DNA of 64,000 nucleotides from Zygnema cylindricum (GCA_037447655.1 JBBHKE010003436.1:89581-153580); one strand, 5' to 3'; shown: positions 23,164 to 34,949, counted from the stretch's first letter. Notes: generated from the sequence alone by a model not told the origin. Program-made: numbers and translations.

Positions 23164-23416
23164 GCTTTTAAGATCTTTGTTTAACCACCTTTCTTGCGCA
23201 CACTGCTATAGCTGTTATGACTCTGCTATGACTGCTATGATCTGTCAGCGCAACTGTGATATTAGAGCAGCATAGCTGCGATGTCAGATCAGAGCTGCAT
23301 AGCAGCACCGCAACAAGCGTAGAGTGCTCAAAGTTTGTAGCTGCGATGTCAGACTTAGCGCAGCATGGTAGCATAGCAGCAAGATATAGAGAGATCTCAA
23401 GGTTTCCAAAACAACA
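23164..23416 (-). repeat. Truncated LTR start (family C-like), reverse strand
   Basis: Its outer edge on the reverse strand reads TGTTGTTTTGGAAACC, the family-typical LTR start, at the border with array B. Inside are copies of a GC-rich module (GCTGCGATGTCAGA, TAGCGCAGCATGGTAGC, CATAGCAGC). On the reverse strand it runs straight into the pol fragment, so the rest of the LTR, gag and most of pol have been deleted. Confidence 0.65.
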
Positions 23417-24868
23417 GTTTGCGTAAGTTAGGTAAAAACTCCTGTTAGCGCAACATTTGTGTAATTTAGGTAACAATTCTTGTTATCGCTGACAGTTTGT
23501 GTTATTTAGGTAACACTTATTGTTATCGCTAACTGTTTGTGTTAGTTAGGTATAAATTCCTGATAGCGCGAACAGTTTGTGTAATTTACGTAACAATTCC
23601 TATTATTGCTAACAGTTTGTGTAATTTAGGAGACAATTCTTGTTATCGATAACAGTTTGTGTAAGTTAGGTAACCATTCTTGTAAGCGCTAACAGTTTGA
23701 GTAAGTTATATATCAATTCCTGTTATCGCTAATAGTTTGCGTAAATATGGTAAAAATTCCTGGTAGCGCAAACACTTTGTGAAATTTAGATAACAATTCG
23801 TGTTATCGCTAACTGTTTGTGTAATTAAGGTAACAATTCTTGTTATCGCTATCAGTTTGTGTAATTTAGATAACAATTCTTGTTATTGCTAATAGTTTGT
23901 GTAATTACGGTACCAATTTTTGTTATTGCTAACTGTTTGTGTAATTTAGTTAACAATTCTTGTTATCGCTAACTGTTTGGGTAATTTAGGTAACAATTCT
24001 TGTTATCGCTTTTAGTTTGTTTAATTTAGGTAACAATTCTTGTTATTGCTAACAATTTGTGTAAGTTAGGTAAGAATTCCTGTTATCGCAAACAATTTGT
24101 GTAATTTAGATAACAATTCCTGTTATTTCTAACACTGTGTGTAATTTAGGTACCAATTTCTGTTATCGCTAACTGTTTGTGTAATTTAGGTAACAATTCA
24201 TGTTATTGCTTACAGTTTGTGTAATTAAGGTGACAATTTTTGTTATCGCTAACTGTTTGTGTAATTTAGGTAACAATTCTTGTTTTCGCTAACAGTTTGT
24301 TTAATTTAGGTAACAATTCTTGTTATCTTTAACTGTTTTTGTAATAAGGTAACAATTCTTCTTATCGCTAAAAGTTTTTGTAAGTTAGGTAACCATTCTT
24401 GATAACGCTAATTGTTTGTGTAAATTGAGTAAAAAATCATGTTATTGCTAGCAATTTGTGTAATTTAGGTACCAATTTCTGTTATTGCTAACTATTTGTG
24501 TAATTTAGGTAATAATTCATATTATTGCTTATAGTTTGTATAATTTAGGTGACAATTTTTGTTATCGCTAACTATTTGTGTAATTTAGGTAACAATTGTT
24601 GTTATCGCTAACACTTTGTGTAAGTTAGGTAACAATTCCTGTTATCGCTAACTGTTTGCGTAAGTTAGGTAAAAATTCATGTTAGCGCAAACACTTTATG
24701 TAATTTAGATAATAATTCTTCTTATCGCTAAGTGTTTGTGTAATTTAGGTAACAATTTTTGTTATCGCTAACAGTTTGTGTAAGTTAGGTAACCATTCTT
24801 GTTAGCGCTAACAGTTTGTGTAATTTAGGTAACAATTCTTGTTTTCGCTAACAGTTTGTGTAATTTGT
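23417..24868 (+). repeat. Satellite array B (40-bp monomer, about 36 copies)
   Basis: Same 40-bp monomer and orientation as array A, but mostly of the subtype TGTTATCGCTAACA (one arm of the palindrome changed, G to T) with TTTAGGTAACAATTC. It starts GTTTGCGTAAG while array A stops ...ACAGTTT, so the arrays are in register with a 4-bp GTTT overlap across the retroelement patch. This suggests insertion into one satellite block. Confidence 0.95.
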
Positions 24869-25487
24869 TGAATGTCAGGGGCATTAAGACTCGCCTGTTA
24901 TCCACTCCCACTAGGAGTCACACTAGCATCAGCACGAGCATGTGGAGCAATAGGGCTAATAGGAGCACTTGCAATAGGAGCTGAGCGATTATTAGACATG
25001 TTAGCGGAAGGAAAACCAAAGAGAAATGCCGTTTGAAATTCCTTCTTCCTTTGCGAGCCGTCGATCGCGACATTTAATTTCGTCTTTCAAAATCAAATAT
25101 TTGTTTTATTTATTTCGTGCGGTACTGCATTTCGTGCGGTACTGCATTTCGTGCGGTACCACACGTTTCATGTTTTTTATCGTTACGTAAGTCGTTCAAA
25201 GGAATATGTCGCTTTGTCATTTTTTAAATACTTACCAAATACATCGCGTGTAACATTTCATCAAGACCTAACGGATAAGGTGGAAATTATTTGTACGGCC
25301 TTCGTCCAGAGGTTACAGGATCAACTCTTGTCTGGGTAAAGTAGCTTTTGCAGGAGCCTTGTCTTCTGCTTATCGTCTCATCTGCCTGAGGCAGCCATGG
25401 TTGCTCGTCAATTCTCACTGACTACGACAAGTGAGAGCTGCAAGATCCTTTAAAAAGATAGAATATAAAATATCACTTTTAGAACAA
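24869..25487 (-). repeat. Reverse-strand LTR fragment with an LTR-encoded Gag start
   Basis: The reverse strand carries ATG at about 24999 followed by a Ser/Ala/Pro-rich leader (MSNNRSAPIASAPISPIAPH...) with a TAA near its end. This is the same style of Gag leader as in the other families. LTR body motifs, TTCGTGCGGT (three tandem copies around 25115-25160) and GGCAGCCATGG...GACAAGT (25390-25433), match 49245-49555 in the LTR at 48643-49613. The gag side is cut by array B and the LTR start is near 25487. Confidence 0.6.
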
Positions 25488-25499
25488 TAGTTTGGGTTA

Positions 25500-25528
25500 G
25501 TTCTATGGTCTCTTGTAGACCAAAGAAC
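25500..25528. other. Imperfect inverted repeat (12-bp arms, 5-base loop)
   Basis: GTTCTATGGTCT and AGACCAAAGAAC are reverse complements apart from one mismatch, separated by CTTGT. It lies between the LTR fragment and a lone satellite monomer. Function unknown. Confidence 0.5.
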
Positions 25529-25532
25529 AATA

Positions 25533-25574
25533 TGCGCTAACAAGAATTGTTACCTAACTTACGCAAATTGTTAG
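25533..25574 (-). repeat. Single orphan satellite monomer, reverse orientation
   Basis: GCGCTAACAAGAATTGTTAC then CTAACTTACGCAAATTGTTA is one monomer in the orientation of arrays C-E, opposite to A and B. It lies 700 bp from array B and about 6 kb from array C. Confidence 0.85.
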
Positions 25575-26415
25575 AAATAATAATTTGAACAGCATTCAAA
25601 CTCCAGTGTAAGCTATCTTCCTCCCTCTCTCTCTCCCTTGCAATTCGAATAGGCCAAGGATATACTTCTTACAGGAAGCTCTAAAGACCATAAAAAAAGC
25701 AATGCTAGAAAGCAGAATGCTTGCGCTTTCTTCACAAAAGATTGACAAAAGAAAGGGATTTTGAAAAGGGAAAGAATATTACCATTGGTGACGGGCTTTT
25801 AAACAGTAATAGGAATCAGCTAAAAATAACAAAGCTCCTTCCTCGGATCCTCTAAGGTTTCCAAATGGAGAAGGAATATTGCAGTATCTTTTAAACAGCA
25901 CAAATGTTGCTGTGTTTTGAGGAAAAGACGACTCTTAAATTTCAAAGGAAAATCATCCAGAGAGGGAAAAGATGTCACACGTCACTCTTATAGCAGTTCA
26001 ATGCCTTAAGATCACGATGTGAAGAAAAAACTGGAAGACAAAGGGAAAAGAAGTTAGAAATGCTGAAAAAACAAAGCGAAAAGTTGGAAGGGGAAAAAGC
26101 TAAAAAGAACGGACGTCTGAAGAAATCGGCAAAAAGGCTAAGTTTCAAACATTGCTTCAATTTAGCAATTGTGCCTTGTGATAGTTCCACACAAAAGAAA
26201 CGCTTTTTCTTTCCCTAGTTAAGCTGATTAAAGTTTCTTACGTTAACTTTTCTTCTATCCATTATATTAACTCCTTTGCTTAGATTTCCTCACTCTTCTT
26301 TTTGCCCCATTTTATACATAGCTTCTTCTTTATTCATTCTTTTGACGACTTTTTTGAATTCACTCATCCTGTTCTTTAATCCGAGGAGCTCGTATTTCAG
26401 CTGCTCGGGGCATCC
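25575..26415 (+). promoter_or_regulatory. Upstream region of the PsbP-domain gene
   Basis: About 840 bp without recognisable repeats. A CT-rich stretch (CTCTCTCTCTCCC, near 25628) and a possible TATA element TTTTATACATA at about 26310-26320, roughly 100 bp before the ATG, fit a plant promoter and 5' leader. The reverse-strand 71-codon frame at 25975-26190 has no recognisable domain. The promoter call is by position and motif only. Confidence 0.35.
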
Positions 26416-27010
26416 ATGAAGCTTACCCCACCCTCTCTCTCTTTATCCGTTCCTGATACTAAAACATTTAGTATTAACAGTAAATTGGTAGTTGTTGAGA
26501 ACCAAACTTGCTTAGGTTGCGTTTCAGCTCGTTTGGCAAACTCTCCTCCTCTTATTCACAAGTCTTACTCAGTTCTTCTCCATATCACTTCTTCGCCTCC
26601 TTCTTCACTTAACTTAAATTCACATTTTGATGGCCGGAGTAAGCAAAGACGTAAGATACGTAGGAGAATAGTAGTAGCAGAAGCAGGAGATAGAGATCCT
26701 AGTAATCAGAATAGTAGTGTTTCTGAGTTAGAAAGAGAGCAGAAGCTTCGTGAAACAAAGTCACCTGGAGTTAATTTAGGGAATAGTGGAATAGTAAGTA
26801 GAGATGCTTTATGGGGAGGTGACTCCCAAGCATTTCCCCGAGTTGTGGTTGCAGGATTATTCGGTACCTTAGTTATATTAGGAGGAAATCTGGCAGGAAT
26901 AACGAGCCTTCTTTTAGGTTTAGATCCTTCTTTCTCTAGAGGGACAAGAGCTGACTTGATTTTTCCTGTTCAAGGTTTCAAGCGATGTTTAGAATCAAGT
27001 GAAGGATTTG
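26416..27010 (+). CDS. Exon 1 of the PsbP-domain gene
   Basis: 595 bases from ATG to GAAGGATTTG, then donor GTAAGAG at 27011. It ends in phase 1. It encodes the transit region, the hydrophobic segment and the first strand of the PsbP fold. ATG 26416 is the first Met of a 219-codon open frame. Confidence 0.8.
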
Positions 27011-30000
27011 GTAAGAGTCATAGCTCCTCATTGTATATGACGCATGTTTCCTTTTCTTTTAATTCGCATTTATAAGTAATGTACTCCATTCATTTATTCA
27101 CTACCAAAGTGGTTTTTCTAATTTTCATTGATCCTCTTTGCATGTTTCATTTATGCAATTAATTTCCATTTACGTCTATTCGAAATATGTGTCCATTAAC
27201 ATTAGAAAATCAATATTTCCTCTTGTCAGTAATGTATTGCTTTTTTGTATACTTTGTTTAATCCTTGTATCTGAGGTACAGGAGGATAGCAGAAGATGTG
27301 TCAAAAGAGAAAAGCGTGTTACAGAAAATGCTTGATTGAATGATAAAAAGAGGCTTAGAAGCGGAGTTTGAAGGCTTGCAATGCTATTTCAAGGCAACTG
27401 GTTCTTTGATCGAAGGATTTTCTTTTGCATTTTTTTTGACATTGTCAATTTTTCTTGCTCCCCTAATAACCCTCTAACAATCAAAAACTATTAAATTGTC
27501 TCTGCTTCGTTAATTTGTGTCTAGTTAGCATCCATGGGTGTTACGGCCTACGTTTTTAGTACTCACTCTGGAGCCCACAAACGGAATGTGGATGTTGTTC
27601 AGGCAAGCCTTGAGAAACATTGAGGAGGCACTCTTGTATCACTTTAATCGGTTAATAATTCGACACATTAAGAAATGATCTCTTCATCGGTTGACAAGTC
27701 AGTCCAGTTATATACAGATTAGCAATAAGCAGAGTGGTCTGAGTTGAGTATTCAAAAAAATGAAAAAATGAAAAATTGTGCAGAATTCATATATCCTGCG
27801 CGATGGGTGGGAGATCAACGTCTTCTCTATCGAGGTGTGGAAAGGGCAGAGCGAGAATTATCTTTGGAGCTTCCTTCTTTGAGAGGTGAATTAGGAAGAT
27901 CTCAAAGAAAAGTAGTCGTGGAGCCTCTTGTGGCATTTGGCCCTCCCGCGAGCAACGACGAGTTGAATGTCAGTGTCATCGTGGCTCCTGTAGCCCCCGG
28001 TTTCTCGTTAGTTTTTATGCCCTCTGCACTTTTCTTTTATCCACATTTGATGTTTCTCACGATTTTCCATGTCTTTTCCTTTTTTACTTACTTTTTGATG
28101 TTTAAGACACCAATTAGATGGTGCAATCAGCTCGATGTAGTTTGTGCTTATAATAAATTCTTAGCATCGAATCATGACATCCTGTCACCATCATATGTTT
28201 CATGATAACATAGTTTTTCCAATTAGGCTCGATCCTGGTGTAGCATTAAAATACTATTGGTGTTCAATTGAGCGTCAGCCCTACATCCGTCCATTGATTC
28301 CATCGAATAATAAAATCTGTGTAGAATGTACTTTTTTCTTAAGAACTTCCATTTAGGCTAAGATCCCACTACCTCATGCTTTCTTATCTCTAGGTGTATA
28401 CATCTCTACCCTCTACATTGTATTTTCTCTCCACTTGTGACAAGGCATCACTGGTGTTATATGCGTCTGCTCCACCATAGCCAAACCATAGCCTACACTT
28501 GTAGAAAAAAAAAGTTGCTTTGATAAAACGAAAAGGTCAAAGTTCTTTGCTTTTCAATACTACTTGAGAAGCCCACATGAACTTTCCTGAAAAAAAAAAC
28601 AGAATCAGAACTGATCAGAATTTGCTTTCCATGCCAAAAATATAACCAGAGTAATAATGAAGACAGCAAAGTGGATCACTGATGATTTCTTAATTTGGAA
28701 AATAGAATCAAGCAGGTTATTTTGCCAGGCTGGATTAAAAATGCTTGCAAACTACAATTTGAACAGGAAAAAGGTTTGATTTAGTTTGTAGCCTGGCATG
28801 AACACAAAGGATTATAGTCCTAAAACAAAATAAATGGATCTATACTAAAGCCATGTTTTTGCACCTGTTACTTGAATTTTACACCTTCTATAACCTAACT
28901 AATCGTTAAAAATAACAGCTTGAGCTTTCTTTTCCGATTTACTGTCTTCGTCGTTTTTCCACTAAAAGATTCACAGCCGCTTATTCCCTGCTCCATGTGA
29001 AGGTCCTTTATAACTACTTCACTGCCCATTGCTATTAGTGTAAGGGGATCAATAGTAAATGTGAAATTAGAATGAATAGTACTTTTCTAGTGTAGGGAGG
29101 CGTGGAGGGTTGTAGTCCACTTTCTTAAATAACGTTATTAACACTTTTCTATGATTTTTGACCAAAACAAGTGACGGCTGAAAGGGTGTTATCAACTCTA
29201 CTACGGGTAGTGTAGTAGCAAGAGCTCAATGCTTACAAATCTATTTTCGCAGTTAAATTGGCGGTGGCCATGTGACAATTAATGCCCCTTGTCAAGGTCA
29301 AATCTGGTTTTTAACAACTTTCCTTTCCCATACATCAGAATAGCTCTTGTACAACTGTTCAGTCCATCCATCCACACACGGAGATCTACTAGGCTCGTCA
29401 CAAAAGTATTTCTTCACATAGTATGTAGAGCAAACAAGGTAGCACCTTGGGTTCACCACCAGTACTTTGGTCCAAACTTTTGATGGACCATCTCTATTGT
29501 GCTTTTTGAATATGCATTTTATCTTTTTGATACAAAATCTAAGTGGGGATTTCACCCACACTAAATGTGGTGAGCATTCTAATGTTGCCTTAGCTGATGC
29601 AATATTTAATGCCAGAAAAAATTCTGAATATCTCTTGAAGAAGATCTTTTTCTCCAAAAGATTGGAGACCTCTCCTTCACTTTGATTTTATTGCTCGTCA
29701 GAGCGTGCTACATACTCAGAGCTTAAGTAATCTTGATTCTCTCGCGTTTGGATTTGGTAGCACAATCCCAATTACAAACTGAAATAATTTTTGCTTTAAA
29801 CCTAAATCGTTATGAGTATGTAATTGACCAGACAACTTAATTGAAAATGTGTACTTAATAGATAATTCTATCGTAAGAGCCTCGATGATTTATCTACAGT
29901 ATTTGTTGCAGCAAAAATAACTTTTATGTCTTGTCACAAATTTCACTTTACACGATGCATAATGTGTTAAATTAATATGCGATAAATGTATATTTGTTAT

Positions 30001-31286
30001 GTACGTTTTTTGTTTTTTCTTGTTTGTGTCCACTAACACACACTTAAGATTGTGCTTTTAGCCAAAACTTGTGGTTTTGGTTCATGTTTGTCATCCGCAC
30101 TATTATTTTTTTTTTTCGTCTATTGAAAATCATACTTCATAGAATGTTAATTTTTACATTCTCGTCGAGCTTTGTATTGACTATCGATGGTCATTTTGAC
30201 CCCTCTATCAAATATCGAGATTTTTCCTTTGATACGTTCCTCTATTGTTCAACCATTTTAACTAAGTACTTGTCACACCATAAGCAACTTCTCCGCCTAT
30301 CGGTCCTAGAGTTAAACATTTTTCACGCAGTCGAAGTACTTTTTCTCATCACGCACTTTTTTGATTTTCAATATTGACATCACGGTCGAAAGGTAAGACT
30401 GCTACCTTTCGATTGCTTGCCTCGGAACAAAATTTCAAAGGCTGATGACAGAATGAAAAGCAGTATTCAGTCATCGTGTTTTTCATGTGGTGTCGATTTT
30501 TATTTTCTTTGGTTTTTGCAAAAATGCCATGTTCTTTTGATCACTCACAAAGTTATCTCACTATGCATCCTTGGTCAGTGCAAAAGTACGATATTGTTTC
30601 AACTTTGGCATCCTTGTGTTTAACGTTCAGTTTTAAAAGATTTAAACTATGTTCAACTTTGGCATCCTGCTGTTATCCTTTTCTTTAAAAGTAACCATAA
30701 ACTACATGGTTTTTTTGTGCTCACAATTAAAGATTTTTTTTGAGAAATCTTCAGTTTGACCTTCAATTTTTAAGGTCTTCTAATTTTGGACCAATTTTGG
30801 TGAGTGAGACAGGTTATAAATGCTTACAATTTAATGTGATGTTTAATAAACCTTGTGTCTAACCTTCAGTTTTAAAAGGATTGTAACTTTAAACTTAATT
30901 TTAACGAACTTCAAACTAACTAGGAACTAACTTTGAACTACCTTTTCAACTAACTCCCGATTGACTTTGAATTAACTCTGAACTAACTTTGAACTGACTT
31001 TGAAACCAACTTTGAAACAAAATAATTTAAACTAGCTTCGGTGTATGGGAGAGACAGGTTAGAAATGCTCGGAGATCCCAAAGAGGCGGCAGAAAGAATT
31101 CTCGGAAAAATAATTGCTCCTCCCGGATCCGATAAAGTGGCGGTACTTCTAGACGCCTCTCAAAGAAAAGAGGACAACGTTTCGTACTACACTATAGAAT
31201 ATGTTGTGAAAGGTCCCACTTTCTTTGGACATAATGTGTCGGTCTACGCGGCTTACCAGGATCTCTTGTATACTCTCAATGCTTAA
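26416..31286 (+). CDS. PsbP-domain protein, plastid (thylakoid-lumen type), three exons, C-terminus truncated by TAA
   Basis: Spliced exons 26416-27010, 27784-28006 and 31058-31286 give 348 residues. Residues 1-90 are Ser-, Leu- and basic-rich like a chloroplast transit peptide. Residues 142-170 form a Gly/Leu-rich hydrophobic segment, a possible second (thylakoid) targeting signal or membrane anchor. The PsbP fold starts at about 182 (FPVQGFKRC). Family motifs are EFIYPARWVGD, AFGPP, ELNVSVIVAP, GDPKEAAERI and YTLNA. PsbP-domain proteins serve photosystem II or related thylakoid complexes; this one resembles the PPD group (PPD7-like by memory) rather than PsbP itself. Codons after the TAA (31284-31286) still encode family-like sequence (TPESLW...FIIMADSFKI), so a Gln codon CAA probably became TAA. 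It is either a recent pseudogene or a slightly short protein. Confidence 0.8.
27011..27783 (+). other. Intron 1 (773 bp)
   Basis: GTAAGAG donor, TTGTGCAG acceptor. Joining G|AA TTC restores GFEFIYP, which confirms the junction. AT-rich; no repeat or gene was recognised inside it. Confidence 0.75.
27784..28006 (+). CDS. Exon 2 of the PsbP-domain gene
   Basis: 223 bases, phase 1 to phase 2. Encodes EFIYPARWVGDQRLLYRG through the conserved VVEPLVAFGPP and ELNVSVIVAPVAPGF. Donor GTTAGT at 28007. Confidence 0.82.
28007..31057 (+). other. Intron 2 (3,051 bp)
   Basis: Donor GTTAGT, acceptor GAGACAG at 31057. TC|G restores Ser in GFSLEMLGD. AT-rich with no coding exon recognised. It holds a perfect 10-bp inverted repeat with 7-base loop (TCGAAAGGTA...TACCTTTCGA, 30386-30412). 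It also holds a degenerate tandem of GAACTAACTTT-like units (about 30890-31025), and at about 30800-30825 an imperfect copy (GTGAGACAGGTTATAAATGC) of the exon 3 acceptor region. Frames in it (for example reverse 29298-29657, 119 codons) have no recognisable domain. Confidence 0.7.
31058..31286 (+). CDS. Exon 3 of the PsbP-domain gene, up to the in-frame TAA
   Basis: Encodes LEMLGDPKEAAERILG, a variable loop, YYTIEYVVKGP and HNVSVYAAYQDLLYTLNA, then TAA at 31284-31286. Confidence 0.78.
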
Positions 31287-31403
31287 ACACCGGAGAGTTT
31301 GTGGGACAATGTTAGAGATGCTTTTATAATTATGGCAGATTCTTTCAAGATCACCAAGTCCTCAAGGCTAGGAAAAGTGGATATGCTTCCACGATTTTTG
31401 TGA
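31287..31403 (+). pseudogene. Orphaned C-terminal tail of the PsbP domain
   Basis: Same frame as exon 3 past the TAA: 38 codons beginning TPESLWDNVRDAF and containing MADSFKI, closing at TGA 31401-31403. The typical family C-terminus after YTLNA is Q-(T/A)-P-E-S and a final helix ending near SF.I, so the tail was coding until recently. Confidence 0.7.
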
Positions 31404-31590
31404 TGCTCACAAACCAGATTTTGTAGGTAGAGGTTTAGTGTTTTTATTTTGTATTTTTTTTCGTTTTGGTGATTGGTTCATGAGAGGTTTATAAGAGTAG
31501 TTTTAGGAACAAGTGAAGGTTTAAGTTATTTGATGTTCGTGTTTAGTATTAGACAGTTGATTATTGATAAACTATCGAGTTTTAATTAAA
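31404..31590 (+). other. 3' flank of the PsbP-domain gene
   Basis: AT-rich 187 bp between the old stop and the first satellite monomer of array C, with T-rich stretches. Presumably 3' UTR; no clear polyadenylation signal could be fixed. Confidence 0.4.
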
Positions 31591-31629
31591 GGAATTGTTA
31601 CCTAACTTACACAAACTGTTAGCGCTAAC

Positions 31630-32565
31630 AAGAATTGTTACCAAACTTACACAAACTGTTTGCGCTAACAAAAATTGTTACCTAACTTACGCAAACTATT
31701 TGCACTAACAGGAATTGCTACCTAACTTACGCAAACTGTTAGCGATAATAGGGTTGGTTATCTAACTTACACAAACTGTTAGCGCTAACAAAAATTGTTA
31801 TCAAACTTACAGAAACTGTTTGCGCTACCAAAAATTGTTACCTAACTTACGCAAACTATTAGCGATAACAAGGTTTGTTATCTAACTTACACAAAAAGTT
31901 AGCGATAACAGGAATTGTTACCTTTAGTACACAAACTGTTAGCGCTAACAATAATAGTTACCTAACTTACACAAACTGTTAGCGCTAACACGAATTAATA
32001 CCTAACTTACACAAACTCTTAGCGCTAACAGAAAAAATTATCTAACTTACACAAACTGTTAGCAATAATAAGAATGTTACCTAAATTACACAAACAGTTA
32101 GCGATAACATAAATTGTTACATAACTTACACAAACCGTTAGCGATAACAAAAATTGTTACCTAACTTACACAAACTGTTTGAGCTAACAGGGGTTGTTAC
32201 CTAACTTACACAAACTGTTAGCGATAACAAGAATTGTTACCTAAATTACACAAATAGTTAGCGATAACAAGAATTGTTACCTAACTTACGCAAACTGTTA
32301 GCGCTAACATAAATGGTTACCTAACTTACACAAACTATTAGCGATAACAAGAATTGTTATCTAACTTACACAAACTGTTTGCGCTAACAGGAATTGTTTC
32401 CTAACTTACACAAACTGTTAGCGATAACAATAATGGTTACCTAACTTACACAAACTGTTAGCAATAACAAGAATGGTTACCTAACTTACACAAACTGTTA
32501 GCGCTAACAGAAAAAATTATCTAACTTACACAAACTATTAGCGATAACAAGAATTGTTACCTAAA
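31630..32565 (-). repeat. Intra-array duplication, copy 1
   Basis: Same series of monomer variants as 34950-35885 at a constant offset of 3,320 bp (83 monomers), with only scattered differences. Similarity ends at about 32565. Confidence 0.85.
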
Positions 32566-34949
32566 AAGAATTGTTACCTAAATTAAACAAACTGTTAGCG
32601 ATAACAGGAATTGTTACCTAACTTACACAAACAGTTTGCGATAACAGGAATTGTTATCTAACTTACACAAATTGTTAGCGCTAACAAGAATTGTTTTCAA
32701 ACTTACACAAACTGTTAGAGCTAATAAAAGTTGTTACCTAAATTACACAAATAGATAGCAAAACAGGAATTGTTATCTAAATTACACAAACTGTTAACGC
32801 TAACAGGAGTTGTTACGTAACTTACACAACTTGTAAGCAATGATAAGAATTATTACCCAAATCACACAAACTGATAGTGATAACAAAAATTGTTACCTAA
32901 ATTACACATACAGTTAGCGATAACAAGAATTGTTACCTAAATTACAAAAATAGTTAGGAAGAACAAGGCTTGTTACCTAACTTACACAAACTGTTTGCTC
33001 TAACAAGATTTATTACCTTACTTACAAAAATGGTTAGGGCTTACAGGATTTGTTCCCTTTCATACACACTTGTTTGTGATAACAAAAATTGTTACCTAAT
33101 TTACACAAACTGTTAGGGCTAACATGAATTGTTACCTAAATTACACAAATTGTTAGCGCTAACAAGATTTGTTACCTAAATTACACAAACTGTTAGCGCT
33201 AACAGGAATTGTTACCTAACTTACAGAAACTGTTAGGCATAACAAGAATTGTTACCTAACTTACAAAGATTGTTAGGGCTTTCTGAATTGTTACCAAGCT
33301 TACACAAACTGTTAGCGCTAAAAAAAATTCTTACCTAACTTACACAAACTGATAGCGCTAACAAAAATTGTTACCTAACTTACAAAAACTGTTACCGATA
33401 ACAGGAATTGTTACCTAACAAAACTGTTAGCGCTAAGAGGAATTGTTACCTAACTTACAGAAACTACTAGCGATAACAAGAATTGTTATCTAACTTACAC
33501 AAATAGTTAGCAATAACAACAATTGTTACCAAACTTACACAAACTGTTAGCGATAGCAAGAATTGTTTTCAAACTTACATAAACTGTTAGCGCTAATAAA
33601 AGTTGTTACCTAAATTACACAAACTGTTAGCAATAACCGGAATTGTTATCTAAATTACACAAACTGTTTGCGCTAATAGGAATGTTACCTTTCTTACACA
33701 AACTGTTAACGACAAGATTTGTTACCTAAATTACACAAAGTGTTACCGATAACAGGAATTGTTTTCAAACTTACACAAACTGTTTGTGTTTACAAGAATT
33801 GTTACGTAACTTACACAATTTGTTAGCGATAATAAGAATTATTACCCAAATTACACAAACTGTTAGAGATAACAATAATTGTTACCTAAATTACACAAAT
33901 GGTTAGCGATAACAAGAATTGCTATTTAAATTACACAAACTATGAGCGCTAACAAGAAATGTTATCTAACTTACACATATTATTTGCGATAACACAAATT
34001 GTTACCTTAATTAATAAACAATTAGCGATAACAAGAATTGTTAACTAGATTACCCAAATTGATTACGCTTACAGGAATTGTTACCTAAATAACACAAAAA
34101 TTAGCGATAATAGTAAATGAAATCTAAATATCACAAACTATTTGCGCTAACAAGAATTGTCACCTAACTTACACAAACTATTCACGCTAACAAGAATTGT
34201 TACCTAACTAACACAAACTATAAGCGATAACTGGAATTGTAACATAATTTACACAAACTGTTGGCGCTAACAGGAAATGTTACCGAACTTACATAAACTG
34301 TTAGCGCTAACATGAATTCTTACCTAACTTACACAAACTATTAGCGATAACAAGAATTGTTATCTAACTTACACATATAGTTAGCGATAACAGGAATTGT
34401 TACCTTACTTACACAAACTGTTAGCGATAACAGGAATTGTTATCTAATTTACGCATATAGTGAGCGATAACAGGAATTGTTATCTTATTTACGCATATAG
34501 TGAGCGATAACAGGAATTGTTACCTAAATTATATAAACAGTTAGCGATAACAAAAATTGTTATCTAAATTACACAAATTGTTATTGCTAACAAGAATTGT
34601 TATCTAACTTACACAAACTGTTAGCAATAACAGAAATTGTTACCTATATTATAGATATGGTTAGCGATAACAGGAATTGTTATCTTACTTACACAAATAG
34701 TTAGGAAGAACAAGGCTTGTTACCTAACCTACACAAACTGTTAGCGCTAACAAGATTTATTACCTAACTTACACAAACTGTTAGGGCTAACAGGATTTGT
34801 TACCTATGTTACATAACTGTTAGCGATAACAAGAATTGTTACTTATTTTACACAAATTGTTAGCGCTCACAGGAATTGTTACCTAAATTACAAATTATTT
34901 AGCGATAACAATACTTGTTGTTTAAATCACACAAACTGTTTGCGCTAAC

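Noticed and set aside
15512-24868. CRISPR-like or telomere-like arrays
   Set aside because: There are no unique spacers: the whole 40-bp unit repeats. TTTAGG/TTAGG occurs once per monomer, not as a TTTAGGG tandem.
25975-26190. 71-codon reverse-strand frame upstream of the PsbP-domain gene
   Set aside because: Phe/Ser-rich translation of purine-rich DNA, no domain, and within the probable promoter and leader region.
29298-29657. 119-codon reverse-strand frame in intron 2
   Set aside because: No recognisable domain; overlaps other short frames in AT-rich intron. Could be an old transposon trace, but nothing supports a gene.
31284-31286. RNA editing of the TAA in the PsbP-domain gene
   Set aside because: U-to-C editing that removes stops occurs in organelle transcripts of some plants, but this is a nuclear gene with spliceosomal introns. 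A nonsense mutation is simpler.
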